Assembly (NCBI RefSeq): GCF_000427645.1
Contig: NZ_KE386571.1
Location: forward strand, 1,167,676-1,231,675
DNA: 64,000 bases
From: Sphingomonas phyllosphaerae FA2
GTDB taxonomy: Bacteria; Pseudomonadota; Alphaproteobacteria; Sphingomonadales; Sphingomonadaceae
Reading direction: 5' to 3'
The notes under the pieces are model-generated. The model had not been told where the DNA came from, ran no database searches, and saw nothing but the letters and a program-made list of their open reading frames with translations. The stretch's first letter is position 1; each line of letters starts with the position of its first letter. The position numbers and the translations under genes were made by a program. Positions 7,838-16,963 of this stretch are shown here, one piece after another.

Positions 7838-9415
7838 CTACGTCGCGCCGCCGCTCGCCTGCCCCGCCGCGCCGTCTTCGACGGCGGGCAGCAACAGCGT
7901 GAACAGACCCGGTGCGATCACGAATCGCCCCCCCAGCTCAGCGGCGAGATTGCGCACCAGCCGAAGCGCAAAGCCGATCCCCAGCAGCGGCGCACCTTCG
8001 TCACGCGACGCATCCTCGTCGTCCAGCGCGAACAGGCTCGCCTCGTCGCGCTCAGCGAAGGCCTCGGGCGGCGTCAACGCCAGCGCCAGCGTCCCTACGC
8101 CACCGACGAGGGCGAGCGTCAGCCGCTCGCCCGGCGCCGCAGCGGACAGCGCCACCGACAGCAATCGCGCGATCAATCGCTCCGCATCGTTGGGATCGAC
8201 CGCCCAGGCGGCATCGCGCACTGCCGGCAACGCCAGTTCGGCACCGCGCAAGGCAGCGAGCGGCGCGAGATCGTCCCCGATCCGCTGCAACAGCGCCGAT
8301 GCCGGTGCCACGCCATCGCCACGTTCCAGGGCATGGCCATCGATCCGGGCGGCCAGATCGAGATCCTCGATCGCGCCGATCAGATCACCGACACGGCGGC
8401 GGATGTCGCTCGCACGCTCCCGATAGGCGGGCGCCACCGGGCCCAGCAATTGCTGCTCGATCAGCTCCGAAAATCCCGCGATGGCGTTCGTTGGGGTGCG
8501 CAGTTCGTGCACCAGCCGTCGCAATCCCTCCGCGCCCGCGGCGCGATCACGCTCCAGCCCACGTTCGGCGCGCTCGTCGGCGCGTGGACGGCGCGCTTGA
8601 CCGCGCATGCCGGTGAACGCCCCCGTCGCGTGATCGAACATCGGCACCCCCGCGATCCGCCATTCGCCCGCGATCGCCGATTCGCCCGGCACGCGCAGCC
8701 GCGCGCCCGAGAACGGCGCGCGCTTGCGGAAGGCGCCCGAGGCGACGCCGTCGACCGCTGCGCCCGCCCAGACCCCGGCGCGATGGTCGAGCGTCAACCC
8801 GATCACCGCGCCGCGGGGTGCCGCGTCCAGCCAGCGGATCACGCCGGCTGCATCGGTTTCGAACTGAAAGCCGGCAAGGGGCCGCAACGGGTCACCACCC
8901 GTGCGCTGATGTGCCGAGATCCGCTGCACCAGATCGCCCACATCGAAGCCACCGGTCGTGGCCACGGGCGGTGGCGACGCCACGGGCGTATACGCCAGCC
9001 GGTAATCGGCGCCGCCGAAACTCTCCAGCGCGCGCTCGACCGACGGCGGCAGGTCGCGGCGCTGCCGCAGAACGTTGCGCCCGACCGGTCCCAGCCGCGG
9101 CAACAACGCCTCCCACGCCGGGGGATCAAGCCGTACCGCGCGAAGCGTAGCCGCCGCTACCTCGGGCGTATCGGTCGCGAACATTTCGATCAGGGCCAGC
9201 GGTGCATCGACCAGCGCCAGCGATCGCGCGCACGCCACCCGGACTGCCTCCGGCACACGGTCGCGCAATTGCCGCAGTCGCGCCAGCAGCGGGGCGTCCG
9301 CCAGTGCGCGGCCCCGGCCGATCAGGTCGACGAGCTGCCGGTACGCTGCGCGCGCGCCCAGTGCCGATCGTGCCTCGGCGGCCAGGACGGTCTTCAGGCT
9401 GTCGTTGAAGCGCAC
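7838..9415 (-). CDS. Soluble histidine kinase-like protein with helical N-terminal domain and degenerate ATPase
   Basis: 525 residues with no membrane segment or signal peptide. Residues 1-140 are helical, with repeated alanine/leucine-rich units resembling DUF2336/HEAT-like domains; 185-270 look PAS-like; a HisKA dimerisation domain follows with phospho-acceptor His303 in VHELRTPTNAIAGFSELI. The C-terminal HATPase region is odd: the N box (about 407-425, DAERLIARLLSVALSAA) lacks its asparagine, the G1 box lacks the DxGxG signature (LALTPPEAF), and only a G2-like GIGFALRLVRNLAAELGG (479-496) remains. It may be a weak kinase, a phosphatase or a scaffold. No response regulator is adjacent; the divergent neighbour is an Lrp regulator. 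Confidence 0.7.
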   Translation of the reverse strand: MRFNDSLKTVLAAEARSALGARAAYRQLVDLIGRGRALADAPLLARLRQLRDRVPEAVRVACARSLALVDAPLALIEMFATDTPEVAAATLRAVRLDPPAWEALLPRLGPVGRNVLRQRRDLPPSVERALESFGGADYRLAYTPVASPPPVATTGGFDVGDLVQRISAHQRTGGDPLRPLAGFQFETDAAGVIRWLDAAPRGAVIGLTLDHRAGVWAGAAVDGVASGAFRKRAPFSGARLRVPGESAIAGEWRIAGVPMFDHATGAFTGMRGQARRPRADERAERGLERDRAAGAEGLRRLVHELRTPTNAIAGFSELIEQQLLGPVAPAYRERASDIRRRVGDLIGAIEDLDLAARIDGHALERGDGVAPASALLQRIGDDLAPLAALRGAELALPAVRDAAWAVDPNDAERLIARLLSVALSAAAPGERLTLALVGGVGTLALALTPPEAFAERDEASLFALDDEDASRDEGAPLLGIGFALRLVRNLAAELGGRFVIAPGLFTLLLPAVEDGAAGQASGGAT

Positions 9416-9537
9416 GGAAACGATCGACCTCTTGTTACTGCTCGCGGATGATCCTGCCGCCGTACCTAGAGACGCGGCCGGTTCGGGGCTATCGCTGAGA
9501 ATCGCTCCGCATCCCGTATTGAAGCAGCTTTGAACAA

Positions 9538-9553
9538 TTGCGTTTCAGCGCAA
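9538..9553. promoter_or_regulatory. Inverted repeat TTGCG-N6-CGCAA upstream of Lrp gene
   Basis: A small perfect inverted repeat, TTGCG TTTCAG CGCAA, sits in the gap between the divergent kinase and Lrp genes, 65 bp upstream of the Lrp start. Its size and position fit an autoregulatory Lrp/AsnC operator or another dimeric regulator. Confidence 0.35.
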
Positions 9554-9618
9554 CAATCCTATAGCCGGATGTAAGGATGCTATCGCGAAGATGCGCGGGC
9601 AAATTAAGTGAGATAGTG

Positions 9619-10080
9619 ATGACCCTGGACCGGATCGACCGCGAAATCCTGGCGCTGCTGCAGGAGGACGGGCGGATGACCAATGTCGAACTCGCCGAGC
9701 GCGTCGGTCTTACCGCGCCCCCGTGCCTGCGGCGTGTCCGCGCGCTCGAACAGGCCGGTGTGATTCGCGGCTATCACGCCGAATGCGACGCCACCAAATT
9801 GGGCTTCCCGATCACGGTGTTCGCGATGGTCAGCCTGCGAAGCCAGGCTGAGGCCGATCTCGCCGCCTTCGAGGCGCATGTCGCTGCGATCCCCGAAGTG
9901 CGCGAGTGTCACATGCTCAATGGCGAGATCGACTTCATCCTGAAGATCGTCGCGCAGGATCTGGAGAGCTTCCAGCGCATCCTGACCACCAAGCTTACCT
10001 CGGCTCCGAACGTCACCAGCGTGAAATCGTCGCTGACGATCCGCACCTTCAAGGCGCAGGCGGGCGTACCGATCAGCTGA
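9619..10080 (+). CDS. Lrp/AsnC family transcriptional regulator
   Basis: A 153-residue protein with an N-terminal winged helix-turn-helix (LDRIDREILALLQEDGRMTNVELAERVGLTAPPCLRRVRALE, residues 3-45) and a C-terminal RAM/ligand-binding domain with the GEIDFILKIVAQDLESFQ pattern. The PPCLRRVRAL recognition helix is close to that of the true leucine-responsive regulator group. ATG at 9619 is chosen because it gives the family N-terminus; an in-frame start at 9577 adds unrelated residues. It diverges from the kinase gene and ends 61 bp from the convergent TPR gene. The target genes cannot be read from the sequence. Confidence 0.92.
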   Translation: MTLDRIDREILALLQEDGRMTNVELAERVGLTAPPCLRRVRALEQAGVIRGYHAECDATKLGFPITVFAMVSLRSQAEADLAAFEAHVAAIPEVRECHMLNGEIDFILKIVAQDLESFQRILTTKLTSAPNVTSVKSSLTIRTFKAQAGVPIS

Positions 10081-10085
10081 CAAAC

Positions 10086-10117
10086 GAAAAAGGGGCGACC
10101 CGCAGGACGCCCCCCTT
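10086..10117 (-). terminator. Rho-independent terminator after TPR gene
   Basis: Stem GGGGCG/CGCCCC with a 10-base loop, followed on the minus strand by TTTTTCGTTTG. It lies 24 bp past the stop of the TPR gene at 10142. The lrp transcript reads the same hairpin in reverse but without a T-run. Confidence 0.75.
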
Positions 10118-10141
10118 CCACGCGTCCGTGATCCGGGCGGC

Positions 10142-11410
10142 TTATGCGACCGGCGGATGATCGAGGAAGTCGATCCACCATGTCGCGATGTCGGCGCGCG
10201 GGCTGCCCGTCACCGCCTGGAACGCGGTCTTCGCGCCGGCCTTGTCGCCAGAGTTGGTGAGTGCGATGCCGAGGCGCGTGTTCACCGCATTGGCGTCCAC
10301 GCCGCCCTTCTGAAGCGCCGCGCGGTACAGCGTGATCGCCTTGGCGTACTCGCCGGTGCCAAGATACGCGTCGGCGGTGCTCGCGGCCAGCTTGCCGTCC
10401 GCTGCCTTCATCGCGCGCGCCTCGACTGCGGCCATCGAGCCCTCGTTCGAGATCGACTTGTTCGCCGCCGCCAGCAGGCTGCCGGCATCCGGGCTGTTCG
10501 CCGGGATCTTGCCCGCCGCCTTACCCTCGGTCAGCACCGCCTTCGATTCCCACGGCAGGCCCTGATCGAAGGTCCACTGCGCGTAGATCTCGTAATCATA
10601 CTGATCGGCCAGCGCCTTGCCGGCACGCAGCAGACGATACAAGTCGACCTTCTGGCCCTTGTCCAGCGTCACCATCGACTGCGGCTGGATACCCCACACC
10701 ACCAGCATGTCGCGCCAGTTCTTGGCGGTCGGATAGGCGGTCAGATAACGGCGCATCCACGCGCGCGTCTCGGCGGCATTCTTCGCCTGGTTGTTGCGCG
10801 CGATCGCATAGCGGAAGATGTCCTCCGACGGCTTCTGCCCCGCGGCCATCTGCTCGTCGACCATCTTGGCCAGCGCCGCCGAACCCCCGGCGATGTCGCC
10901 CGAATCCATCTTCAGCTTGACGAGCTGCAGCGGCAGGTTCGGGTCGTTGTAGCCGAGCTGCTGCGCCTGCTCGAAGAAGCGCATCGCGCCCGCCGCATCC
11001 TTGGCATTCGCCTGGATCACGCCGCGCTGATAGGTGTACTTCGCCTTGTCGGCCTGCGCCGTGCGCGGGCTGGCGATCAGCGCATCGAGCGGTGCGACGA
11101 GGTTGGCGTTGTTCGGACCACCCGGCTGGATCACCTCGAGGTTGAGGCGCAGCGCGGCGGCGATATACTTCTCGTCGTCGGTCTTGGCAGCGGCCTCGAC
11201 GGCGGCGACCAGCGGCGCTGCGGTCGCGACATCCTTGGCGGCAAGCGCGGTCTGCGCCTGCGCGGCGGGTCCGCGAACCTCGTTGCTGAGCTTGAGCTGA
11301 TCGCCCTTCTGCTCTTCCTTCTTCTTCTGTGCCACCGCCGGCTGCGACAGTGCGACCGTCGCACCACCAGCCAGAAGCACAGCCATCACGGCGTTCGAAA
11401 GGGTCTTCAT
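10142..11410 (-). CDS. Secreted TPR-like repeat protein
   Basis: 422 residues with a Sec signal peptide (MKTLSNAVMAVLLAGGATVAL..AVAQ, cleavage near residue 33) and then a lysine/glutamate-rich linker. The rest is helical with tetratricopeptide-like units, clearest at about 370-410 (AYLGTGEYAKAITLYRAALQKGGVDANAVNTRLGIALTNSGDKAGA). It is probably a periplasmic scaffold or adaptor; no enzyme motif is visible. ATG at 11410 is chosen for the signal peptide and GGAGAGACG just upstream, although the frame is open to 11734. It is monocistronic, followed by a strong terminator, and diverges from yaaA; a LexA-type repeat lies in the shared upstream region. Confidence 0.75.
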   Translation of the reverse strand: MKTLSNAVMAVLLAGGATVALSQPAVAQKKKEEQKGDQLKLSNEVRGPAAQAQTALAAKDVATAAPLVAAVEAAAKTDDEKYIAAALRLNLEVIQPGGPNNANLVAPLDALIASPRTAQADKAKYTYQRGVIQANAKDAAGAMRFFEQAQQLGYNDPNLPLQLVKLKMDSGDIAGGSAALAKMVDEQMAAGQKPSEDIFRYAIARNNQAKNAAETRAWMRRYLTAYPTAKNWRDMLVVWGIQPQSMVTLDKGQKVDLYRLLRAGKALADQYDYEIYAQWTFDQGLPWESKAVLTEGKAAGKIPANSPDAGSLLAAANKSISNEGSMAAVEARAMKAADGKLAASTADAYLGTGEYAKAITLYRAALQKGGVDANAVNTRLGIALTNSGDKAGAKTAFQAVTGSPRADIATWWIDFLDHPPVA

Positions 11411-11514
11411 CGACACGTCTCTCCAGAATTCGCGGGCGTAACGCTCGGTCGCTGCTCTAGTGCCCAGCGCGCGCGTGTACAAGGAATGTACCGTAGCAAT
11501 GCGTTGCCGCCGCT

Positions 11515-11529
11515 GAACCGCGATTGAAC
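11515..11529. promoter_or_regulatory. LexA-type direct repeat upstream of yaaA
   Basis: GAACCGCGATTGAAC: two GAAC half-sites separated by 7 bases, 29 bp before the yaaA ATG. The spacer is more GC-rich than usual and each half is preceded by T, so an OmpR-type response regulator with 11-bp spaced repeats is an alternative binder. Confidence 0.4.
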
Positions 11530-11558
11530 GCGCGTAACGGCGCGGGTACGGCGCGGGC

Positions 11559-12305
11559 ATGATCGCCGTTCTCTCCCCGGCCAAGACGCTGGACCTCGAC
11601 ACGCCACCCCCGTTCCCGGCCACACCCGCGCGTTTCGCGGCGGAGGCGGCGACACTCGCGAAGGCCGCCTCGCACCTCACGCAAAAGCGGCTGTCCGAGC
11701 TGATGAAGATCTCGCCTGCGCTCGCCAAGCTCAATGCCGATCGCTTCCGCGATTTCGACGCTGCCGAGGAACGCCCCGCGCTCTACACCTTCGCCGGCGA
11801 CGTCTATACCGGGCTGGAGGCGGCGACCCTCGACGAGCCCGCCGTACACTTCGCGCAGGACCATCTGCGCTTGCTGTCAGGCCTCTACGGCCTCCTCCGC
11901 CCGCTCGACGGGATGCGCCCCTACCGGCTTGAGATGGGCACCCGCTGGGCCCCGCGCCGCGACAAGCTGACCGACTGGTGGGGTCCGCGCATCGCCGACG
12001 CGCTCGCCGCCGATGTGGCGGCAGAGGGCTCGGGCACGGTCCTCAACCTCGCCAGCAACGAATATTGGGAGGCGGTCGCGGGCAAGCTCCCCGCTGCGAT
12101 CCGCGTCGTCGCGGTCGACTTCCGCGAAGCGGACGATCGCTTCATCAGCTTCCACGCCAAGAAAGCGCGCGGGATGATGGCACGCTATCTTGTCGAACAT
12201 CATGTCACCGATCTCGATGGCATGAAGGCGTTTGACACCGCCGATTACCGCTTCGATTCCGATGCCAGCGACGATGCGCGCTGGACCTTCCGGCGGGCGG
12301 CATGA
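11559..12305 (+). CDS. yaaA: Peroxide stress protein YaaA (DUF328)
   Basis: 248-residue member of the YaaA/DUF328 family, which in E. coli lowers free intracellular iron and protects DNA during peroxide stress. The N-terminus MIAVLSPAKTLD, the central FAQDHLRLLSGLYGLLRPLDGMRPYRLEMGTR and the LNLASNEYWEAV segment are the conserved blocks; total length is normal. The stop overlaps the start of the next gene in an ATGA, so the two are translationally coupled. A LexA-type direct repeat lies 29 bp upstream, suggesting control by DNA damage; E. coli yaaA is instead under OxyR. Confidence 0.93.
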   Translation: MIAVLSPAKTLDLDTPPPFPATPARFAAEAATLAKAASHLTQKRLSELMKISPALAKLNADRFRDFDAAEERPALYTFAGDVYTGLEAATLDEPAVHFAQDHLRLLSGLYGLLRPLDGMRPYRLEMGTRWAPRRDKLTDWWGPRIADALAADVAAEGSGTVLNLASNEYWEAVAGKLPAAIRVVAVDFREADDRFISFHAKKARGMMARYLVEHHVTDLDGMKAFDTADYRFDSDASDDARWTFRRAA

Positions 12306-12961
12306 CGCGCGCGGTCGTGATCGGTGCTGGTGGCGGGATTGGCGCGGCGCTTGCCGACGCACTGGCGGAGGAGGACAACGATGTCGTCCGCCTCACCCGC
12401 GCCGAGCTGGACCTGACCGACGAGCCGACCATCGCCGCTGCTGCGGCGCGCGTAGGCAAGGCCGATCTGGTCGTCGTGGCCACCGGGCTGCTCCACGATG
12501 CCGAGCACGGCCCGGAAAAGGCGCTGCGCGATCTCGACCCGGCGTGGCTGGCGCAGCAATATGCCGTGAACGCGATCGGCCCGGCGCTGATCGCGAAGCA
12601 TTTCCTCCCACTTCTGCCCCGTACCGGACGGTCGATGTTCGCGGCGCTTTCGGCGCGGGTCGGCAGCATTTCCGACAACCGGCTCGGCGGCTGGTACGGC
12701 TATCGCGCCAGCAAGGCCGCGCTAAACCAGCTGATCCGTACGCTGGCGATCGAGGACAAGCGCCGCAACGACCGCGGGATCGTCGTCGCGCTTCACCCCG
12801 GCACCGTCGACACCCGGCTGTCAAAGCCGTTCCAGCAGAGCGGACGCGACCTGTTCCAGCCTGATCGCGCCGCGGTGCAACTGCTCGATGTGCTCGACGC
12901 GCTGAAGCCGACCGACAGCGGCAAGCTGTTCGCGTGGGACGGCGCCGAAATCGCGCCATAA
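12302..12961 (+). CDS. Short-chain dehydrogenase/reductase (C-factor-like)
   Basis: 219-residue Rossmann-fold oxidoreductase. The N-terminal VVIGAGGGIGAALADAL is the nucleotide-binding TGxxxGIG-type motif; NAIGP, the catalytic serine (ALSARVGSIS) and YGYRASKAAL (Tyr-x3-Lys) complete the classical SDR active site at about residues 97, 117-122 and 136-143. It resembles the C-factor/YciK-like group of small SDRs, whose substrate is unknown. It overlaps yaaA by 4 bp (ATGA), so it belongs to the same transcript, and is followed directly by a palindromic repeat. Confidence 0.85.
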   Translation: MTRAVVIGAGGGIGAALADALAEEDNDVVRLTRAELDLTDEPTIAAAAARVGKADLVVVATGLLHDAEHGPEKALRDLDPAWLAQQYAVNAIGPALIAKHFLPLLPRTGRSMFAALSARVGSISDNRLGGWYGYRASKAALNQLIRTLAIEDKRRNDRGIVVALHPGTVDTRLSKPFQQSGRDLFQPDRAAVQLLDVLDALKPTDSGKLFAWDGAEIAP

Positions 12962-13038
12962 CGTCATTGCGGGCGTAGCGAAGCAATCCAGAGCGTCCTG
13001 ATCCGACACTGGATTGCTCCGCTACGCCCGCAATGACG
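12962..13038. repeat. Family A palindromic repeat, copy 2 (77 bp)
   Basis: Same structure and exact length as the copies at 7362 and 54401: 30-base arms (12962-12991, 13009-13038) with one mismatch and a 17-base loop. It begins at the base after the stop codon of the SDR gene, 135 bp before gyrA, so it could end the yaaA-SDR transcript. Confidence 0.95.
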
Positions 13039-13173
13039 GGCGGTGATGGCGGGTGCTTTCCGCCGAAGCGAGCCGGACGGTCGCCCATCCCGGTCGCCCC
13101 CGGGCGTGACTTTGCCCCGCGTGCGGCCTAGACACGCGCCTGAAACGAATCCGTAAAAAGAAAGTACCTCAAG

Positions 13174-15942
13174 TTGGCCGACGACACCGTCCTCGCCGAT
13201 CCTTCCGCTATCGCCCCCATCTCCATCGTCGAGGAGATGAAGACCAGCTACCTCGACTATGCGATGAGCGTCATCGTGGCGCGGGCGCTGCCCGACGTGC
13301 GCGACGGGCTGAAGCCGGTTCATCGCCGTATCCTGTTCTCGGCGAACGAAAGCGGGTTCCTCTACAACCGCCCGTATCGCAAATCGGCGCGCATCGTCGG
13401 CGACGTGATCGGTAAATATCACCCGCACGGCGACAGCTCGATCTACGAAGCCTTGGTTCGCATGACGCAGGACTGGTCGATGCGGTTGCCGCTGATCGAC
13501 GGTCAGGGCAATTTCGGCTCGATGGACCCCGATCCCGCCGCCGCGATGCGCTATACCGAAGCGCGGCTGGCGAAGTCCGCCAATTACCTGATGGACGATC
13601 TCGACAAGGACACGGTCGACTTCCAACCCAATTACGACGGGTCCGAGCGCGAGCCGCAGGTGCTGCCCGCGCGCTTCCCGAACCTGCTGGTCAACGGTGC
13701 CGGCGGCATCGCGGTCGGCATGGCGACCAATATCCCGCCGCACAATCTCGGCGAAGTCGTCGACGCTTGCCTTGCCTATATCGACAATGGCGCGATCACC
13801 ACCGAGGAGCTGATGGAGATCGTCCCCGGCCCGGACTTCCCGACCGGTGCGATCATCCTTGGCCGTGCCGGCGCGCGCTCGGCCTATGAAACCGGGCGCG
13901 GCTCGGTGATCGTGCGCAGCCGTCACAAGATCGAGACCGGGCGCGGCGACCGCACCTCGATCGTGCTGACCGAGATCCCGTTCCAGCAGGGCAAGAACGC
14001 ACTCGTCGAGAAGATCGCCGAGGCCGCCAAGGACAAGCGTATCGAGGGCGTCAGCGACATTCGCGACGAATCGAACCGCGAAGGCGTCCGCATCGTCATC
14101 GATCTCAAGCGCGATGCGACGCCCGAGGTGGTGCTCAACCAGCTGTGGCGGCATACGCCCGCGCAGGGCTCGTTCCCCGCGAACATGCTCGCGATCCGCG
14201 GCGGCCGCCCCGAGCTGCTCAACCTGCGCGACATTATCAGCGCGTTCGTGCAGTTCCGCGAACAGGTCATCACGCGTCGCGCCAAGTTCGAGCTGAACAA
14301 GGCCCGCGAGCGCGCGCACATCTTGCTCGGCCTCGTCATCGCCGTCACCAACCTCGACGAAGTCGTGCGGATCATCCGCGGGTCGTCGAGCCCGGCCGAG
14401 GCGCGCGCCAAATTGCTCGCGCGCGAATGGCCGATAGCCGAAATCGCGCCGTATCTGCGGCTGGTCGAGGCGCTGGAGACCGATGTCGCGGGCGATACCT
14501 ATCGCTTGTCCGAAGTACAGGTCCGCGCGATCCTCGACCTGCGCCTGCACCGCCTCACCGCTTTGGGGCGCGACGAGATCGGCGACGAGCTGAAGACGCT
14601 CGCCGATTCGATCGCCGAATTGCTCGCGATCCTGTCCGATCGCGTGAAGCTCTACGCGGTGATGCGCGATGAATTCCGCGAGGTGCGCGAGCTGTTCGCG
14701 ACCCCGCGCCGCACCGAGATCGCCGCCGCTGCTGACGGGATCGACGACGAGGATTTGATCGAGCGCGAGGACATGGTGGTGACCGTCACCATGGCGGGCT
14801 ACATAAAGCGCACCCCGCTGGACGCCTTCCGCGCGCAGGCGCGCGGCGGCAAGGGCCGCGCTGGCATGGCGACCAAGGACGAGGATGTCGTCACCAAGCT
14901 ATTCGTCACTTCGACGCACACGCCGGTGCTGTTCTTCTCCACGCTCGGCCGCGTGTACCGCATGAAGGTCTGGCGTCTGCCCGAAGGCGGGCCCGCGACG
15001 CGCGGTCGCCCGATGATCAACCTGCTGCCGCTCGAACAGGGCGAGACGATCTCGACCGTGCTGCCGTTGCCCGAGGACGAGGCGGAATGGGGCAAGCTCC
15101 ACGTCATGTTCGCGACCGCCAAGGGCTCGGTGCGCCGCAACTCGATGGACGCGTTCACCAACGTGCCGTCGAACGGCAAGATCGCGATGAAGTTCGAGGG
15201 CGATGACGCCGACGACCGGCTGATCGGCGTGGCGTTGCTCGACGAGGGCGACGACGTGCTGCTCGCCACTCGCGCCGGCAAGGCGATCCGCTTCGCCGCC
15301 GACGAGGTTCGCGAGTTCCAGAGCCGCAACTCGACCGGCGTGCGCGGCATCACGCTCAAGGGTGACGATCAGGTCATCTCGCTGTCGGTCCTGCATCGTG
15401 TCGAGGCCGATGGCGAACTGCGCGAGGCATACCTTCGCAACGCGCCGTGGAAGGAGCGCGAAGGCGAGCTGTCGATGGACCAGCACGATTTCGAGCGGCT
15501 CCGCGCCGTCGAGCAGTTCATCCTGACGGTCTGCGCCAACGGCTATGGTAAGATCAGCTCGGCCTATGAATATCGCCGCACCGGCCGCGGTGGGCAGGGC
15601 ATCACCAACATCGACAATATCGCGCGCAACGGACCGGTCGTCGCCAGCTTCCCCTCGACCAAGGCCGAGCAGCTGATGCTGGTCACCGATCAGGCGAAGA
15701 TGATCCGGATGCCGCTCGGCTCGCTGCGCGTCATCGGCCGTGGCTCGGCGGGCGTGCGTTTGTTCAACGTGGCGAAGGACGAACATGTCGTCTCCGCCGC
15801 GCGGATCGACGAGGAGCCGGAGCCCGAGGATGCCGCCGAGGCGCTGGTCGCCGAGGAACTGTCTGGCGATCAGCCGGTTGCTCCGGTGGACGATGCGACG
15901 ATCGGCGACGATGAAGCCGCCGGCCAGGAGGATGGTGAATGA
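13174..15942 (+). CDS. gyrA: DNA gyrase subunit A, TTG start
   Basis: Breaks and rejoins DNA during negative supercoiling, with GyrB. The 922-residue protein has the winged-helix/tower core with [26 protein letters not shown], the quinolone region [17 protein letters not shown], the catalytic tyrosine in [10 protein letters not shown], the GyrA box QARGGKG (about residue 552) and six-bladed C-terminal repeats, then an acidic tail. TTG at 13174 is the only usable start: the frame has a stop at 13141 and the next ATG would remove 21 conserved residues. The residue matching E. coli Asp87 is Glu. The stop overlaps the following gene in an ATGA. Confidence 0.97.
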   Translation: MADDTVLADPSAIAPISIVEEMKTSYLDYAMSVIVARALPDVRDGLKPVHRRILFSANESGFLYNRPYRKSARIVGDVIGKYHPHGDSSIYEALVRMTQDWSMRLPLIDGQGNFGSMDPDPAAAMRYTEARLAKSANYLMDDLDKDTVDFQPNYDGSEREPQVLPARFPNLLVNGAGGIAVGMATNIPPHNLGEVVDACLAYIDNGAITTEELMEIVPGPDFPTGAIILGRAGARSAYETGRGSVIVRSRHKIETGRGDRTSIVLTEIPFQQGKNALVEKIAEAAKDKRIEGVSDIRDESNREGVRIVIDLKRDATPEVVLNQLWRHTPAQGSFPANMLAIRGGRPELLNLRDIISAFVQFREQVITRRAKFELNKARERAHILLGLVIAVTNLDEVVRIIRGSSSPAEARAKLLAREWPIAEIAPYLRLVEALETDVAGDTYRLSEVQVRAILDLRLHRLTALGRDEIGDELKTLADSIAELLAILSDRVKLYAVMRDEFREVRELFATPRRTEIAAAADGIDDEDLIEREDMVVTVTMAGYIKRTPLDAFRAQARGGKGRAGMATKDEDVVTKLFVTSTHTPVLFFSTLGRVYRMKVWRLPEGGPATRGRPMINLLPLEQGETISTVLPLPEDEAEWGKLHVMFATAKGSVRRNSMDAFTNVPSNGKIAMKFEGDDADDRLIGVALLDEGDDVLLATRAGKAIRFAADEVREFQSRNSTGVRGITLKGDDQVISLSVLHRVEADGELREAYLRNAPWKEREGELSMDQHDFERLRAVEQFILTVCANGYGKISSAYEYRRTGRGGQGITNIDNIARNGPVVASFPSTKAEQLMLVTDQAKMIRMPLGSLRVIGRGSAGVRLFNVAKDEHVVSAARIDEEPEPEDAAEALVAEELSGDQPVAPVDDATIGDDEAAGQEDGE

Positions 15943-16292
15943 CCGACATGCCGCTGACCGCCTATAAGGTCCTGACCGCCGAGCAGATGGCGGCGCTGGA
16001 GCAGGACGGGCGGTTCGGCGGCGCGCCGGTCGATGTGGCCGATGGCTACATCCATTTGTCGACCGCCGAGCAGCTTGCCAAAACGGTCGACAAGCATTTC
16101 GCCGGACAGGACGACCTCCACATCGCCGCGGTCGACCTCGCCGCACACGGCGACAAGGTGAAGTGGGAGGAGTCGCGCGGCGGCCAGCTGTTCCCGCATC
16201 TCTACGGTGAAATGCTTCTGAAGACGGTAATCGCCTACGGGCCGCTCGACCGCCACGCCGACGGCACCGTGAAGCTGCCCATCGCCGGCTGA
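15939..16292 (+). CDS. DUF952 family protein
   Basis: 117-residue soluble protein with the DUF952 pattern: AYKVLTAEQMAALEQDGRFGGAPVDVADGYIHLSTAEQL near the N-terminus and FPHLYG later. The family is structurally related to glutathione-metabolism/ADP-ribosyl-type folds, but no activity is assigned. Its ATG overlaps the gyrA stop, so it is co-translated with gyrA; the pairing may simply be transcriptional convenience. It ends 6 bp before a long palindromic repeat. Confidence 0.85.
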   Translation: MTDMPLTAYKVLTAEQMAALEQDGRFGGAPVDVADGYIHLSTAEQLAKTVDKHFAGQDDLHIAAVDLAAHGDKVKWEESRGGQLFPHLYGEMLLKTVIAYGPLDRHADGTVKLPIAG

Positions 16293-16297
16293 GCCGC

Positions 16298-16427
16298 GTC
16301 GCCCCTGCGCAGGCAGGGGCCCATGTCTGTCGAATGCTCACGAAGCATCGTCACACATCCCGACGCACCTGTGTGAACGTCACGTCAGGACGAAACAGAC
16401 ATAGGCCCCTGCCTGCGCAGGGGCGAC
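16298..16427. repeat. Family C long palindromic repeat (130 bp)
   Basis: Arms of 33 bases at each end match as inverted repeats with one mismatch, around a loop of about 64 bases. Each arm contains its own hairpin, GCCCCTGC-GCAG-GCAGGGGC. Outer ends read CGTCGCCCC. It fills the gap between the convergent DUF952 and DUF488 genes and includes the last base of the DUF488 stop codon. Confidence 0.9.
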
Positions 16428-16858
16428 TAAACGAACAAATCCACCACCTCACGCCCCGCCGCCACCGCCTGCAACAACAGCGTCCGGTGGCAATGGCAGG
16501 GCTCCCGCTCGAAACACAGCAGCGCGCTCGGCACCTCGTCCGCCAGCGCCAGCATCTGCGCCGCCTGCGCCTGCGCTTCCGGCAGCTCCAGCTGCACCTC
16601 ATACACCGCGGTCAGCGTTGCGACGTCACCCTTCTTGGCCGCATTACGCCCGCGCTTCGGCGTTCCCAGCGCCTTCAGGTGCACATATTCGATCCCCTCC
16701 TCGCGCAGCGACGCCGCCAGCGGTGACTTGGAGAAGCCCGGCCGCCGCGACAGCGGCAGCGCGCGGACGTCGATCACTCGCCGCACGCCCGCGGCCCGCA
16801 GCGCGGCGATGAATTCGGCCATCGTCGCGCCTTCATAACCGATGGTATAGATCGTCAT
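16427..16858 (-). CDS. DUF488 domain protein
   Basis: 143-residue soluble protein of the DUF488 family: MTIYTIGYEGATMAEFIAAL at the start, the VIDVRALPLSRRPGFSKSPL block, and LLCFEREPCHCHRTLL, whose Cys-x-Cys/His arrangement is conserved. The molecular function is not established. ATG at 16858 gives the family start; the frame is open to 16954 but that part has no similarity. It converges with DUF952 across the family C repeat and lies just downstream of the DUF2490 gene. Confidence 0.88.
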   Translation of the reverse strand: MTIYTIGYEGATMAEFIAALRAAGVRRVIDVRALPLSRRPGFSKSPLAASLREEGIEYVHLKALGTPKRGRNAAKKGDVATLTAVYEVQLELPEAQAQAAQMLALADEVPSALLCFEREPCHCHRTLLLQAVAAGREVVDLFV

Positions 16859-16963
16859 GCCATGCGAAGTGGTTGCCCACCGCCCGCAAGACAAGCCACC
16901 GGCAAACAGCCGCATGGCCGAGGCGGAGCGTTCAACGGCGCCCGAAAGCTCCATCGGCGGCGA

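Noticed and set aside
7362-13038. Repeated palindromes considered as CRISPR repeats
   Set aside because: Copies are dispersed by kilobases, palindromic over their whole length, and have no spacers or cas genes.
13411-13470. Quinolone-resistance mutation in GyrA (Glu at the Asp87 position, Ser at Ala84)
   Set aside because: The residues appear natural for this lineage and position 83 is the susceptible-type serine; resistance cannot be claimed from this.
12964-16341. Two long minus-strand open frames (528 and 480 codons) opposite gyrA
   Set aside because: They are antisense to a gene with full family signatures. Their translations are Asp/Arg/Val/His-rich with no domains, the usual result of high GC content at third positions.
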